64,000 bases of DNA from Methyloversatilis universalis FAM5. GTDB taxonomy: Bacteria; Pseudomonadota; Gammaproteobacteria; Burkholderiales; Rhodocyclaceae. This document shows positions 26,965 to 34,926 of the stretch, one piece after another. The stretch is from the NCBI RefSeq assembly GCF_000214035.2, contig NZ_AFHG01000057.1, positions 226,131 through 290,130 on the forward strand, in the 5' to 3' direction. The notes under the pieces are model-generated. The model had not been told where the DNA came from. It saw only the letters and a program-made list of their open reading frames with translations, and did not search any database. The first letter of the stretch is position 1. Each line of letters starts with the position of its first letter. Position numbers and translations under genes: made by a program.

Positions 26965-27738
26965 TCAGGCGACGGCGTGACAGCCGCCATCGACATAGAT
27001 GGTCTGGCCGGTCATGCCGGAGGAGGCGTCGGAGCACAGGAAGGTGCTCAGCTGCGCGATCTCTTCCAGCGTCACCAGACGGCCCAGCGGCGCCTTGCGG
27101 ATGGCGCTCTCCATCAGTTCGTCGAAGGCGGCGATGCCGGAGGCGGCGCGGGTCAGTATCGGGCCGGGCGACACCGCGTGCACCCGGATGCCGCGCGGGC
27201 CCAGTTCCATCGCCATGTAGCGCACCAGCGATTCGAGCGCGGCCTTGACCGGGCCCATCAGGCCGTAATGCGGCACCGCCTCGTCCGCGCCCAGATAGGA
27301 CATGGTCACCATGCTGCCGCCTGCGCTCATGTGCGGCGCGCACAGCTTGGCCAGCGTGGCGAAGCTGTGGCAGGACACTTCCATCGCGCGGGCGAAGCCG
27401 GTGCTGGAACTGTCGATCACCTGGCCATGCAGGTCTTCCAGCGGTGCCCAGGCGATCGAATGGACGACGAAGTCGATGCGGCCGAGGTGTTCGGCGGCGC
27501 GGGCGACCAGGGCTTCAAGATCGCCGGCCTTCTCGACATCGCAGGTGTGCAGCGGCGCATCGACCTGTTCGGCCAGCGGCGCGACATAGCGCACCGCTTT
27601 TTCGTTGAGGCAGGACAGCACCAGATCGGCGCCCTGATCACGGGCGGCGCGGGCGCAGCCCCAGGCGATGCTGCGGTCATTGGCGACGCCGACGATGAGG
27701 CCTTTCTTGCCGGCAAGGGGGAGAGTGGAATCTGACAT
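26965..27738 (-). CDS. fabI: Enoyl-ACP reductase (NADH), FabI type
   Basis: 257-aa short-chain dehydrogenase catalysing the last step of fatty-acid elongation. LAGKKGLIVGVANDRSIAWG is the FabI nucleotide-binding start. The catalytic set Tyr148, Tyr158, Lys165 (SYLGADEAVPHYGLMGPVK) has the FabI spacing, not that of ordinary SDRs. GMTGQTIYVDGG closes the fold. The first gene of the minus-strand run fabI, MaoC-Pta, ackA, it starts 28 bases upstream of the fusion gene. Being in an acetyl-phosphate operon, it may be a second, condition-specific FabI. Confidence 0.93.
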   Translation of the reverse strand: MSDSTLPLAGKKGLIVGVANDRSIAWGCARAARDQGADLVLSCLNEKAVRYVAPLAEQVDAPLHTCDVEKAGDLEALVARAAEHLGRIDFVVHSIAWAPLEDLHGQVIDSSSTGFARAMEVSCHSFATLAKLCAPHMSAGGSMVTMSYLGADEAVPHYGLMGPVKAALESLVRYMAMELGPRGIRVHAVSPGPILTRAASGIAAFDELMESAIRKAPLGRLVTLEEIAQLSTFLCSDASSGMTGQTIYVDGGCHAVA

Positions 27739-27833
27739 GGCAGCGGGGTTCGGGCAGTTGTCGTCGAAAGGAAAGAATGATTCTAAGCGGCCGAGATTAA
27801 CAAACCGCTGCTGCAATGCACACCACGCCGGAC

Positions 27834-27847
27834 ATGAGCTGCATCAA
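27834..27847 (-). promoter_or_regulatory. FNR/ANR-like half-matching site upstream of fabI
   Basis: On the minus strand the site reads TTGATGCAGCTCAT: the left half is a perfect TTGAT, the right half CTCAT instead of ATCAA. It lies about 100 bases upstream of fabI. TAGAAT (27785 to 27780, minus) is a plausible -10. An oxygen-responsive promoter would suit an acetate-kinase operon; weak evidence. Confidence 0.3.
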
Positions 27848-27894
27848 GTTTCATCGATATCCGGGACGGTGCGGAGGTCGCCGGCCGATGCAAA

Positions 27895-27924
27895 GAAAAA
27901 GCCCCGCAGGTGCGGGGCTTTTTC
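27895..27924. terminator. Bidirectional Rho-independent terminator
   Basis: GAAAAAGCCCCGCA (27895-27908) pairs with TGCGGGGCTTTTTC (27911-27924) over a 2-base turn. On the minus strand it terminates the MFS/small-protein operon upstream of the fabI promoter. Confidence 0.9.
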
Positions 27925-28008
27925 CTGTCCGGTGCGGCCTTGTGGGCCGGCCGGACTCATCGCGTGGCGAGTGATCGCTGCGGAAGCAGCGGCCGGCTCA
28001 CCATCGGC

Positions 28009-28212
28009 TTACTGCTTGGCGTCCGCCGGCTTGTCGGCCGGTGCCGCGGGGGCAGCCGGTTCAGACGGTGCAGCCGGAGCGGCCGGTGCAGCCTGTTCGG
28101 AGTGCGATTCGACGCCGTGCTTTTCACCCGACATGTCGATGTCGCCCCCCTGGGACAGGATGAACAGGGCCAGTGCAGCAAACGCGATGAAGCCAACCAC
28201 TATCTTCCACAT
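28009..28212 (-). CDS. Small membrane-anchored Ala/Pro-rich protein (67 aa)
   Basis: 67-aa protein not recognised. Residues 3-20 are one hydrophobic helix (KIVVGFIAFAALALFIL). The rest is a low-complexity acidic/Ala-Pro tail (EQAAPAAPAAPSEPAAPAAP), probably periplasmic and disordered. It starts 6 bases after the stop of the MFS transporter gene and is followed by a strong terminator, so the two are almost certainly cotranscribed. It may be an accessory peptide of the transporter, but nothing beyond position shows it. Confidence 0.7.
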   Translation of the reverse strand: MWKIVVGFIAFAALALFILSQGGDIDMSGEKHGVESHSEQAAPAAPAAPSEPAAPAAPADKPADAKQ

Positions 28213-28217
28213 GATTC

Positions 28218-29918
28218 TCAGTCCTCAGCAAAAATATCCACGTCCTTGGTTTCCTTCACGAACAGCAGACCGATCACGAAGGTGATGGCCGCGATCGTGA
28301 TCGGGTACCAGAGGCCGTAGTAGATGTTGCCGTTCTGCGCCACCATCGCGAACGCGATCGTGGGCATCAGGCCACCAAACCAGCCATTGCCGATGTGATA
28401 CGGCAAGCTCATCGAAGTGTAGCGGATGCGGGTCGGGAACATTTCCACCAGCGTCGCGGCGATCGGGCCGTACACCATGGTCACGTAGATCACCAGCACC
28501 GACAGGATGGCAACGATCTTCCACCAGTTGGCCGACAGCGGCTTGATCGGGTCAGCCTTGGCCGGGTAGCCGGCTGCCTTCATCGCCTCGCTCACGCCCT
28601 TCTTGAAGTCGTCGATCGCCTTCTTCGAAGCGTCGTCGAACTTGTGGCCGCCAGCGGTCAGCGTGGCGGTCGGTACGTCGATCACGGTTTCACCGATCTG
28701 CACCTTGGCGTTCTGGCCGGCGGCTTCCACCGTCTCGTAGGAGGCGGAGGCCTGCGCCAGTGCGCGCTTGGCGATGTCGCAGCTGGTGGTGAAGTCGACG
28801 TCGCGCGCGATCGGGCTGCCCTGGAAGGAGCACTGCTTCGGATCGACCGTCACCGTGATCTTGGCGGACTTCTGCGCGGCAGCCAGCTTCGGGTTGGCCG
28901 CTTCGGTCAGCGCGCCGAACAGCGGGAAGTAGGTGATCACGGCGAGCAGCAGGCCGGCCAGGATGATGGGCTTGCGGCCGATCTTGTCCGACAGCGAACC
29001 GAACACGACGAAGAAGGGCGTGCCGATGATGAGCGACACCGCGACCAGGATGTTGGCGGTCGGGCCGTCGACCTTGAGCACGTTGCTCAGGAAGAACAGC
29101 GCGTAGAACTGACCCGAGTACCACACCACGGCCTGACCGGCGACCAGGCCGACCAGCGCCAGGATGACGATCTTCAGGTTCTTCCACTGGCCGAAGGATT
29201 CGGTCAGCGGCGCCTTCGAGGTCTTGCCCTCTTCCTTCATCTTCTTGAAGGCTGGCGATTCGTTCATCGTCATCCGGATCCAGACCGAAATGGCCAGCAG
29301 CAGGATGGACACGATGAACGGCACGCGCCAGCCCCAGTCGGCGAACGCTTCTTCGCCGATGGCGGTACGGGTGCCCAGGATGACCATCAGCGACAGGAAC
29401 AGGCCCAGCGTCGCGGTGGTCTGGATCCACGCGGTGTAGGCGCCGCGCTTGCCGTGCGGTGCGTGCTCGGCCACATAGGTGGCGGCACCGCCGTACTCGC
29501 CGCCGAGCGCCAGGCCCTGCAGCATGCGCAGCGCGATCAGGATGACCGGAGCGGCCACGCCGATCGACGCGTAATTGGGCAGCACGCCGACGATGAAGGT
29601 CGACAGGCCCATGATCAGGATGGTGACCAGGAAGGTGTACTTGCGGCCGATCATGTCGCCGAGGCGACCGAACACCAGCGCACCGAACGGACGGACGATG
29701 AAGCCTGCGGCAAACGCGAGCAGCGCGAAAATGAACGCCGCCGAAGGATCGAGGCCGGAGAAGAACTGCTTCGCGATGATCGCGGCCAGCGAACCGTACA
29801 GGTAAAAGTCATACCACTCGAAGACCGTACCGAGCGAAGAAGCGAAGATGACCTTCTTCTCCTCCGCGGTCATGGGGCGCGCTTTTGCCGAGCCCGCTGC
29901 AATGTTTGCTGTGGTCAC
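28218..29918 (-). CDS. MFS transporter, metabolite:H+ symporter (MHS) family, with inserted periplasmic domain
   Basis: 566-aa secondary transporter of the ShiA/KgtP/ProP-like family. SSLGTVFEWYDFYLYGSLA and GRLGDMIGRKYTFLVTILIM are the MHS signatures. Twelve helices are interrupted by an extra stretch of about 125 residues (338-464) carrying Cys363 and Cys380, which could form a disulfide; ordinary members (about 430-450 aa) lack it. The insertion is followed by the last two helix pairs (IVAILSVLVIYVTMVYGPIA). Organic or amino acids are likely substrates. The start is GTG 29918 with a strong AGGAGGT. A 67-aa membrane peptide gene follows in the same transcript. Confidence 0.92.
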   Translation of the reverse strand: MTTANIAAGSAKARPMTAEEKKVIFASSLGTVFEWYDFYLYGSLAAIIAKQFFSGLDPSAAFIFALLAFAAGFIVRPFGALVFGRLGDMIGRKYTFLVTILIMGLSTFIVGVLPNYASIGVAAPVILIALRMLQGLALGGEYGGAATYVAEHAPHGKRGAYTAWIQTTATLGLFLSLMVILGTRTAIGEEAFADWGWRVPFIVSILLLAISVWIRMTMNESPAFKKMKEEGKTSKAPLTESFGQWKNLKIVILALVGLVAGQAVVWYSGQFYALFFLSNVLKVDGPTANILVAVSLIIGTPFFVVFGSLSDKIGRKPIILAGLLLAVITYFPLFGALTEAANPKLAAAQKSAKITVTVDPKQCSFQGSPIARDVDFTTSCDIAKRALAQASASYETVEAAGQNAKVQIGETVIDVPTATLTAGGHKFDDASKKAIDDFKKGVSEAMKAAGYPAKADPIKPLSANWWKIVAILSVLVIYVTMVYGPIAATLVEMFPTRIRYTSMSLPYHIGNGWFGGLMPTIAFAMVAQNGNIYYGLWYPITIAAITFVIGLLFVKETKDVDIFAED

Positions 29919-30384
29919 TTGACACCACCTCCTCTGTTTATGATCGGTATGTGTATAGCGTCTGCAGACACTATGCGGGGCGGAGGATGAGGCGGAAAAC
30001 TTACTTCTCGCTTACTTGATCCGTCAGCCTGACCGGTCCGTCGCACAAGGGTTTGCGGGCTGTGGCTTGATATTGCGATGCAATATGCACGGGCTTTGCC
30101 TCCGGCAAGGGATTGCGCACCGCTTCACGCTTTCCCGGTTCGTGCATGGTGCGGCGCGCAAGAGTACGGCGACCGTAAAAATTTTCTTTCCGGGCCTCGC
30201 CCAGCCCTGCCGCAGTGCGGCACTATTCGGCCTCGTGGCGCAGCCCTCGTCAGAAAGCGGCGCGCCTGCAGGCAATACCCCGGAGGAGCCATTCCGTGTG
30301 CCATCCCGTTCCGTCCTCGGCGCCCGCGCGCGCGACGGCGGACGCACTGTCCGCGCCGCCCGTGGCCGGCACGTCCTTCCCGCG
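29919..30384. other. Intergenic region with a palindrome (divergent promoters)
   Basis: 466 bases between divergent genes. A reading frame runs through it into the exonuclease gene, but its composition (many Arg, Pro and Cys) does not look coding. ATATTGC (30070-30076), GAT, GCAATAT (30080-30086) is a perfect 17-base inverted repeat and a candidate operator. No RNA gene is seen. Confidence 0.45.
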
Positions 30385-32526
30385 ATGATCCGCAGACCGC
30401 AGGACCGGCGCGTCGCCGCGGCGCTCGCCTTCGTCGGCCTGGTGGCCGCGACCGCGATGGCGGCCGCCGCGGCGCTGATCTTCGCCACGCTGGACCCGCC
30501 GGAGCGCGCCACGCTGGCCGAACTGGTCGGCGACCGGCTGCCGCTCGCCTTCATCGTGTGGGCGGCGGTGCTGGCGCTCGCGCTGCCGCCGCTGCGCGCC
30601 GCGCACCGCTGGCTGTTTGCCGCGCCGGCCGAACTGGCTTCCGCCGCCCGTGCGCTGGCCGAAGGCGGGCAGGTGGCGGTGCCGGTCGATCGCGGCAGCG
30701 CCGAAACCCGTGCGCTGGCGGCGGTCATCACCGAACTGTCGGCCCAGCGCAGCCGGCTGCGTGACAGCGTGGAACAGCAGGTGCAGGCCGGCGGCCGCCA
30801 GCTCGAACGCGAGCGCGCGCGGCTGGCGGCGCTGATGTCGGAGCTGGCGCAGAGCGTCGTCGTGTGCGCGCTGGATGGCCGCGTGGTGCTGTACAACCGG
30901 CGGGCGCGGGCGCTCGCCCGGTCGCTGTCCGCTGCGCCGGCCTCCTTCGGCGGCACCGAACTGCTGGGCCTCGGCCGCACCATCCACACGCTGCTGGACC
31001 GCGCGCCGGTCGAGCACGCGCTCGATTCGGTACGCGCCCGCCGCGCCGCCGGCGACGATGCCGCGTCGGCGCAGTTCGTCGTGCCCGTCCGCGGCGGTCC
31101 GCTGCTGCGGGTGCGTCTGGCCCCGCTGCCGGCCGGCGGTGGCGCGCCTGCGCAGGCGCTGGCCGGTTTCGTGCTGGTGCTGGACGACATCACCCGCGAG
31201 TACGCCGACGACTGCGCGCGCGACCAGCTGCTGCTGGATCTCGACGCCGACTGCCGTGCCACGCTGGCGCAGATGCAGGCCGCGGCCGACGCGCTGGCAC
31301 GCCAGGCCGATCCGGCCGCGCAGGCGCGCGCGCTCGGCCAGATGCGCGAAGCCGGCGCCGACATGGCAGCGCGGCTGCGCGCCGTGGCCGAAAGTGCGCA
31401 GCGGGCCGCGGCCACCCGCTGGCCGCTGGAAGACATCCGTGGCGCCGATCTGATCGACGCTGCGGTCCGGCGCATCGCCGCACCGCAGTTGCGGACCGGC
31501 GAGGTCGATGGCCGGCTGTGGCTGCGTGTCGACAGTTTCGCGCTGCTGCAGGCGCTGGACTGGCTGGCCCGCCGTCTGGCCGACGAATACGACGTGCGGG
31601 TCGCCACGCTGGCGCTGTCCGCCGCGCCCGAAGGCGCGTACGCCCGGCTCGACCTGATCTGGCAGGGCCGCAGCATGAGCACCGACACCGTGATGGCCTG
31701 GCAGATGGAGGCGATGGACAGCGGCGAGCGCCGCACCCCGCTTTCGGTGCGCGACGTGATCGAGCGCCATGGCGGTGCCTTCGCGGTCGAGCGCGAGCGC
31801 GCCAGCCACCGCACGCTGTTCCGGCTGGTGCTGCCGTGCGCGCCGGCGCCGGCCGCGGAGCGCGCGCCGGACAGCGCCGGCAGCTATGACTTCGGGCTGC
31901 TCGACGTGGCCGGGGTCGATGCCGGCGCCACCGCGCTGACCGCGCTCACCTGCACCGTGTTCGACACCGAAACCACCGGGCTGGACCCGTCGGGCGGCGA
32001 CGAGATCGTGCAGATCGGCGCCACCCGCATCGTACGGGGCCGGCTGCTGCGCGGCGAGAGCTTCGAGCAGCGCATCGACCCCGGGCGCCCGGTGCCGGCC
32101 GCCAGCAGCGCGGTGCACGGCCTGCGGGCCGACGACCTGCGCGGGCAGCCCGCCCTCGATGCGGTGCTGCCCGCCTTTCACGCCTATGCGCAGGACAGCG
32201 TGCTGGTCGCCCACAACGCTGCCTTCGACCTGCGCTTCATCGAACTGAAGCAGGCGCGCTGCGGTCTGCATTTCGGACAGCCAGTGCTCGACACCCTGCT
32301 GCTGTCGGCGCTGGCCCAGCCGGAACAGCCTTCGCACCGGCTGGAGGACATTGCCGCGCGTTTCGGCCTCGACACCACCGGCCGTCACAGCGCGCTCGGC
32401 GACGCGCTGCTCACCGCCGAAGTGTTCGTGCGCCTGCTGCCGCTGCTGCAGGCGCGCGGCCTGCACACGCTGGACCAGGTGCTGGCTGCCAGCCGTGCCA
32501 CAGACCTCGCGAAACTGCGTTACTGA
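30385..32526 (+). CDS. Membrane sensor / DEDDh 3'-5' exonuclease fusion
   Basis: 713-aa protein with an unusual architecture. Two transmembrane helices (about 10-33 and 52-72) and a HAMP-like segment (80-125) lead into a coiled coil. A PAS-like domain follows (155-275; VVVCALDGRVVLYNRRARAL, GFVLVLDDITREY), then a helical, kinase-like region (280-485; VIERHGGAFAVERE resembles a degenerate HATPase) with no phospho-acceptor His motif. The C-terminal 520-713 is a DnaQ-type exonuclease with complete DEDDh residues: Asp527 and Glu529 (VFDTETTG), Asp615 (AHNAAFDLRF), His668 and Asp673 (HSALGD). Similar proteins occur in related bacteria near acetate or organic-acid transporters. ATG 30385 is chosen because the first helix follows; substrate and signal are unknown. 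Confidence 0.85.
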   Translation: MIRRPQDRRVAAALAFVGLVAATAMAAAAALIFATLDPPERATLAELVGDRLPLAFIVWAAVLALALPPLRAAHRWLFAAPAELASAARALAEGGQVAVPVDRGSAETRALAAVITELSAQRSRLRDSVEQQVQAGGRQLERERARLAALMSELAQSVVVCALDGRVVLYNRRARALARSLSAAPASFGGTELLGLGRTIHTLLDRAPVEHALDSVRARRAAGDDAASAQFVVPVRGGPLLRVRLAPLPAGGGAPAQALAGFVLVLDDITREYADDCARDQLLLDLDADCRATLAQMQAAADALARQADPAAQARALGQMREAGADMAARLRAVAESAQRAAATRWPLEDIRGADLIDAAVRRIAAPQLRTGEVDGRLWLRVDSFALLQALDWLARRLADEYDVRVATLALSAAPEGAYARLDLIWQGRSMSTDTVMAWQMEAMDSGERRTPLSVRDVIERHGGAFAVERERASHRTLFRLVLPCAPAPAAERAPDSAGSYDFGLLDVAGVDAGATALTALTCTVFDTETTGLDPSGGDEIVQIGATRIVRGRLLRGESFEQRIDPGRPVPAASSAVHGLRADDLRGQPALDAVLPAFHAYAQDSVLVAHNAAFDLRFIELKQARCGLHFGQPVLDTLLLSALAQPEQPSHRLEDIAARFGLDTTGRHSALGDALLTAEVFVRLLPLLQARGLHTLDQVLAASRATDLAKLRY

Positions 32527-32694
32527 CATGCCGGCGACCCTGCATCCGCACCGCCGCGCACATCGCTTCTTGACCCGGCGCAATACGCGCCGGCAGCGGC
32601 CGGCCCATGCTGTGACGCCGGTCGCTGCCTTCATTCCCCACGCATGCGGCCGCGACCCCTTGCCCGGCTGCACCGACGACGGAGCACCCTGCAG

Positions 32695-33438
32695 ATGAAA
32701 CTGGCCCTGATTACCGACATTCACGCCAACCGCGAAGCCTTCGAGGCCGTCCTCGACGAAGTGGAGCGCCACGGTGCCGACGCCCATGCGCTGCTCGGCG
32801 ATTTCGTCGGCTACGGCGCCGACCCCGCCTGGGTGGTGGACCGTGTGCGCGCGCTGGTCGCTGCCGGCGCGATCGCGGTGAAGGGCAATCATGACAAGGC
32901 GGTGGTCGACGGCCCGCGTGACACCATGAACAGCGACGCGCAGCGCGCGATCGAATGGACCCGCGGCCAGCTGGACGCCGCCCAGATCGACTTTCTGGCC
33001 AAACTGCCCTACACGGTCGAGCGTCACGGCTGCCTGTTCGTGCATGCCAATGCCTACGCGCCGGAACAGTGGGAATACGTGACCGGCCGCGCCGAGGCGG
33101 TGCGCAGCCTGAACGCCACCCATGTGCGCTACACCTTCGCCGGTCACGTGCATGATCCGCAGCTGTACAACCTGTCCGGCCTGGGCAAGATCGCCGACTT
33201 CACGCCCACGCCCGGCGTGGCGATTCCGGTGGCGCCGCACCGCCAGTGGTTCGTGCTGCCCGGCTCGGCCGGCCAGCCGCGCGACGGCAATCCGGCCGCG
33301 TGCTGGGCGCTGTTCGACACGGTGCGCAGCGAACTCACCTTTCACCGCGTGCCCTACGATCACGACGAGGCGGCACGCAAGATTTCCGCCGCCGGCCTGC
33401 CGGCCCGGCTGGGCGAACGCCTGAAGGAGGGCAGCTAG
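32695..33438 (+). CDS. Metallophosphoesterase (calcineurin-like)
   Basis: 247-aa two-metal phosphatase or phosphodiesterase. Motifs in order: TDIHAN (Asp and His metal ligands), LLGDFVGYGADP, KGNHDKAV (GNHD), LFVHANAY and FAGHVHDP (GHVH). It is closest to the short YfcE/diadenosine-tetraphosphatase-like branch that includes protein phosphatases. ATG 32695 fits the canonical MKLALITDIHAN start. The stop TAG shares its last base with the GTG start of the kinase gene, so phosphatase and kinase are translated together; a matched phosphorylation/dephosphorylation pair is plausible. Confidence 0.9.
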   Translation: MKLALITDIHANREAFEAVLDEVERHGADAHALLGDFVGYGADPAWVVDRVRALVAAGAIAVKGNHDKAVVDGPRDTMNSDAQRAIEWTRGQLDAAQIDFLAKLPYTVERHGCLFVHANAYAPEQWEYVTGRAEAVRSLNATHVRYTFAGHVHDPQLYNLSGLGKIADFTPTPGVAIPVAPHRQWFVLPGSAGQPRDGNPAACWALFDTVRSELTFHRVPYDHDEAARKISAAGLPARLGERLKEGS

Positions 33439-34910
33439 TGCAGTCAGCCGACACGCCGCAGCAGCACGACGGTCCGGCACCGCGGGTGCCGCTCGCGGTC
33501 GGTCAGGTGATCGACGGTTTCCGCCTGGAAGAGCACCTGCACCAGGGCGGCATGGCCAATCTGTGGCGGGTCAGCCATCCGGATCACGCGATCCCGATGA
33601 TCATGAAGATTCCGCGCATCAAGGGCGGTGAGGATCCGGCCACCATCGTCGGCTTCGAGGTCGAGCAGATGATCCTGCCGATGCTGCGCGGCGTGCACGT
33701 GCCGCAGTTCATCGCCAAGGGCGATTTCACGATGCAGCCCTACATCGTGATGGAGCACATCCCCGGCCCGTCGCTGCGGCCGCGCCTGGACGAGGCGCCG
33801 CTGCCGGTGGAGGAGGTGGCCAGCGTCGGCGTGCGGGTGGCAGCGGCGCTGCACGACCTGCACCTGCAGCACGTGATCCATCTCGACGTGAAGCCGAGCA
33901 ACATCATGTTCCGGCCGGATGGCGCCGCGGTCATGGTGGATTTCGGCCTGTCTCGCCACGACCACCTGCCCGACCTGCTGGACGAGGAATTCACGCTGCC
34001 CATGGGCACCGGGCCCTACATGTCGCCGGAACAGGTGCAGTTCGTGCGCGACGAACCGCGCAGCGACCTGTTCGCGCTGGGCGTCATGCTCTACCACCTG
34101 CTGACCGGGCAGCGCCCCTTCGGCAAGCCGAACACGGTGCGCGGCCTGCGCGAGCGGCTGTACCGCGAACCGGTGCCGCCGCGCACGCTGCGGCCGGACT
34201 GCCCGCCGTGGCTGCAGGAAATCATCCTGCGCTGTCTGGAAGTCGATCCGGCCAGCCGGCACGACACCGCGGCCCAGCTCGCTTTCGACCTCGGCCATCC
34301 GGATCAGGTGAAGCTCACCGCGCGCGCAGAGCGCAGCTCGACCGGCGGCCGCTTCGACACCTTCAGGCGCTGGTTCGCCGCGGTCGGCAACGAGCCGAAG
34401 GAGCGCGGCACCGCCAGCACCCACGTCACCCGCCACAGCATCATCATGGTGGCGGTCGATGTCGCCGGCGCCTCGCCCGGCCTGATGCAGACCATGCGTG
34501 ACACGCTCGAGCGCATGCTGCGCACCGAGCGTTCGGTGCGCGTTGCCTGTGTCACCGTCATGCGGACCCGCCGGGTGGGCATGGACGAACTGACCGACAA
34601 GGACGGCGAAAGCATCCACGTGAAACGGCTGGTGCAGCTCAAGCACTGGGCGCGACCGCTGGTGCAGTCGCTCGGTCTGGACGACCCGGCGCGCGGTGCC
34701 GGCGTCACCTACCAGGTGCTGGAAGCGCCGGACCCGGCGTCGGCCATCGTCGAGTTCGCGCGCCGCAACGCGATCGACCACATCGTCATGGGGGCGCGCA
34801 GCAGTTCGGCAGTGCGCCGCTTCCTCGGCAGCGTGTCGGCGCGGGTGGTGGCGGAATCCGACTGCACGGTCACGGTGGTGCGCGAAGTGGCCGGACGCGA
34901 AGCCGGCTGA
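33438..34910 (+). CDS. Ser/Thr protein kinase fused to a UspA domain
   Basis: 490-aa soluble protein. Kinase domain about 23-290: glycine loop HQGGMANLW, Lys57 (MIMKIPR), catalytic loop HLDVKPSN with Asp150, DFG (168-170) and activation segment GTGPYMSPEQ. The HRD Arg is replaced by Leu, so activation may not need loop phosphorylation. A basic linker leads to a universal-stress domain (about 333-482) ending MGARSSSAVRRFLGSVSARV, close to the UspA ATP-binding motif but with Ser for the second Gly. GTG 33438 has GGAGGG upstream and overlaps the phosphatase stop by one base. Targets are unknown. Confidence 0.92.
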   Translation: MQSADTPQQHDGPAPRVPLAVGQVIDGFRLEEHLHQGGMANLWRVSHPDHAIPMIMKIPRIKGGEDPATIVGFEVEQMILPMLRGVHVPQFIAKGDFTMQPYIVMEHIPGPSLRPRLDEAPLPVEEVASVGVRVAAALHDLHLQHVIHLDVKPSNIMFRPDGAAVMVDFGLSRHDHLPDLLDEEFTLPMGTGPYMSPEQVQFVRDEPRSDLFALGVMLYHLLTGQRPFGKPNTVRGLRERLYREPVPPRTLRPDCPPWLQEIILRCLEVDPASRHDTAAQLAFDLGHPDQVKLTARAERSSTGGRFDTFRRWFAAVGNEPKERGTASTHVTRHSIIMVAVDVAGASPGLMQTMRDTLERMLRTERSVRVACVTVMRTRRVGMDELTDKDGESIHVKRLVQLKHWARPLVQSLGLDDPARGAGVTYQVLEAPDPASAIVEFARRNAIDHIVMGARSSSAVRRFLGSVSARVVAESDCTVTVVREVAGREAG

Positions 34911-34926
34911 CGCGCACCGCAGCGGC

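Noticed and set aside
30016-30384. N-terminal extension of the sensor-exonuclease by 123 residues
   Set aside because: Composition is unlike coding sequence here, and the first membrane helix begins right after ATG 30385.
30250-33480. 1076-aa minus-strand frame across the sensor-exonuclease and phosphatase genes
   Set aside because: It covers two well-supported plus-strand genes with catalytic motifs, and has no motif of its own.
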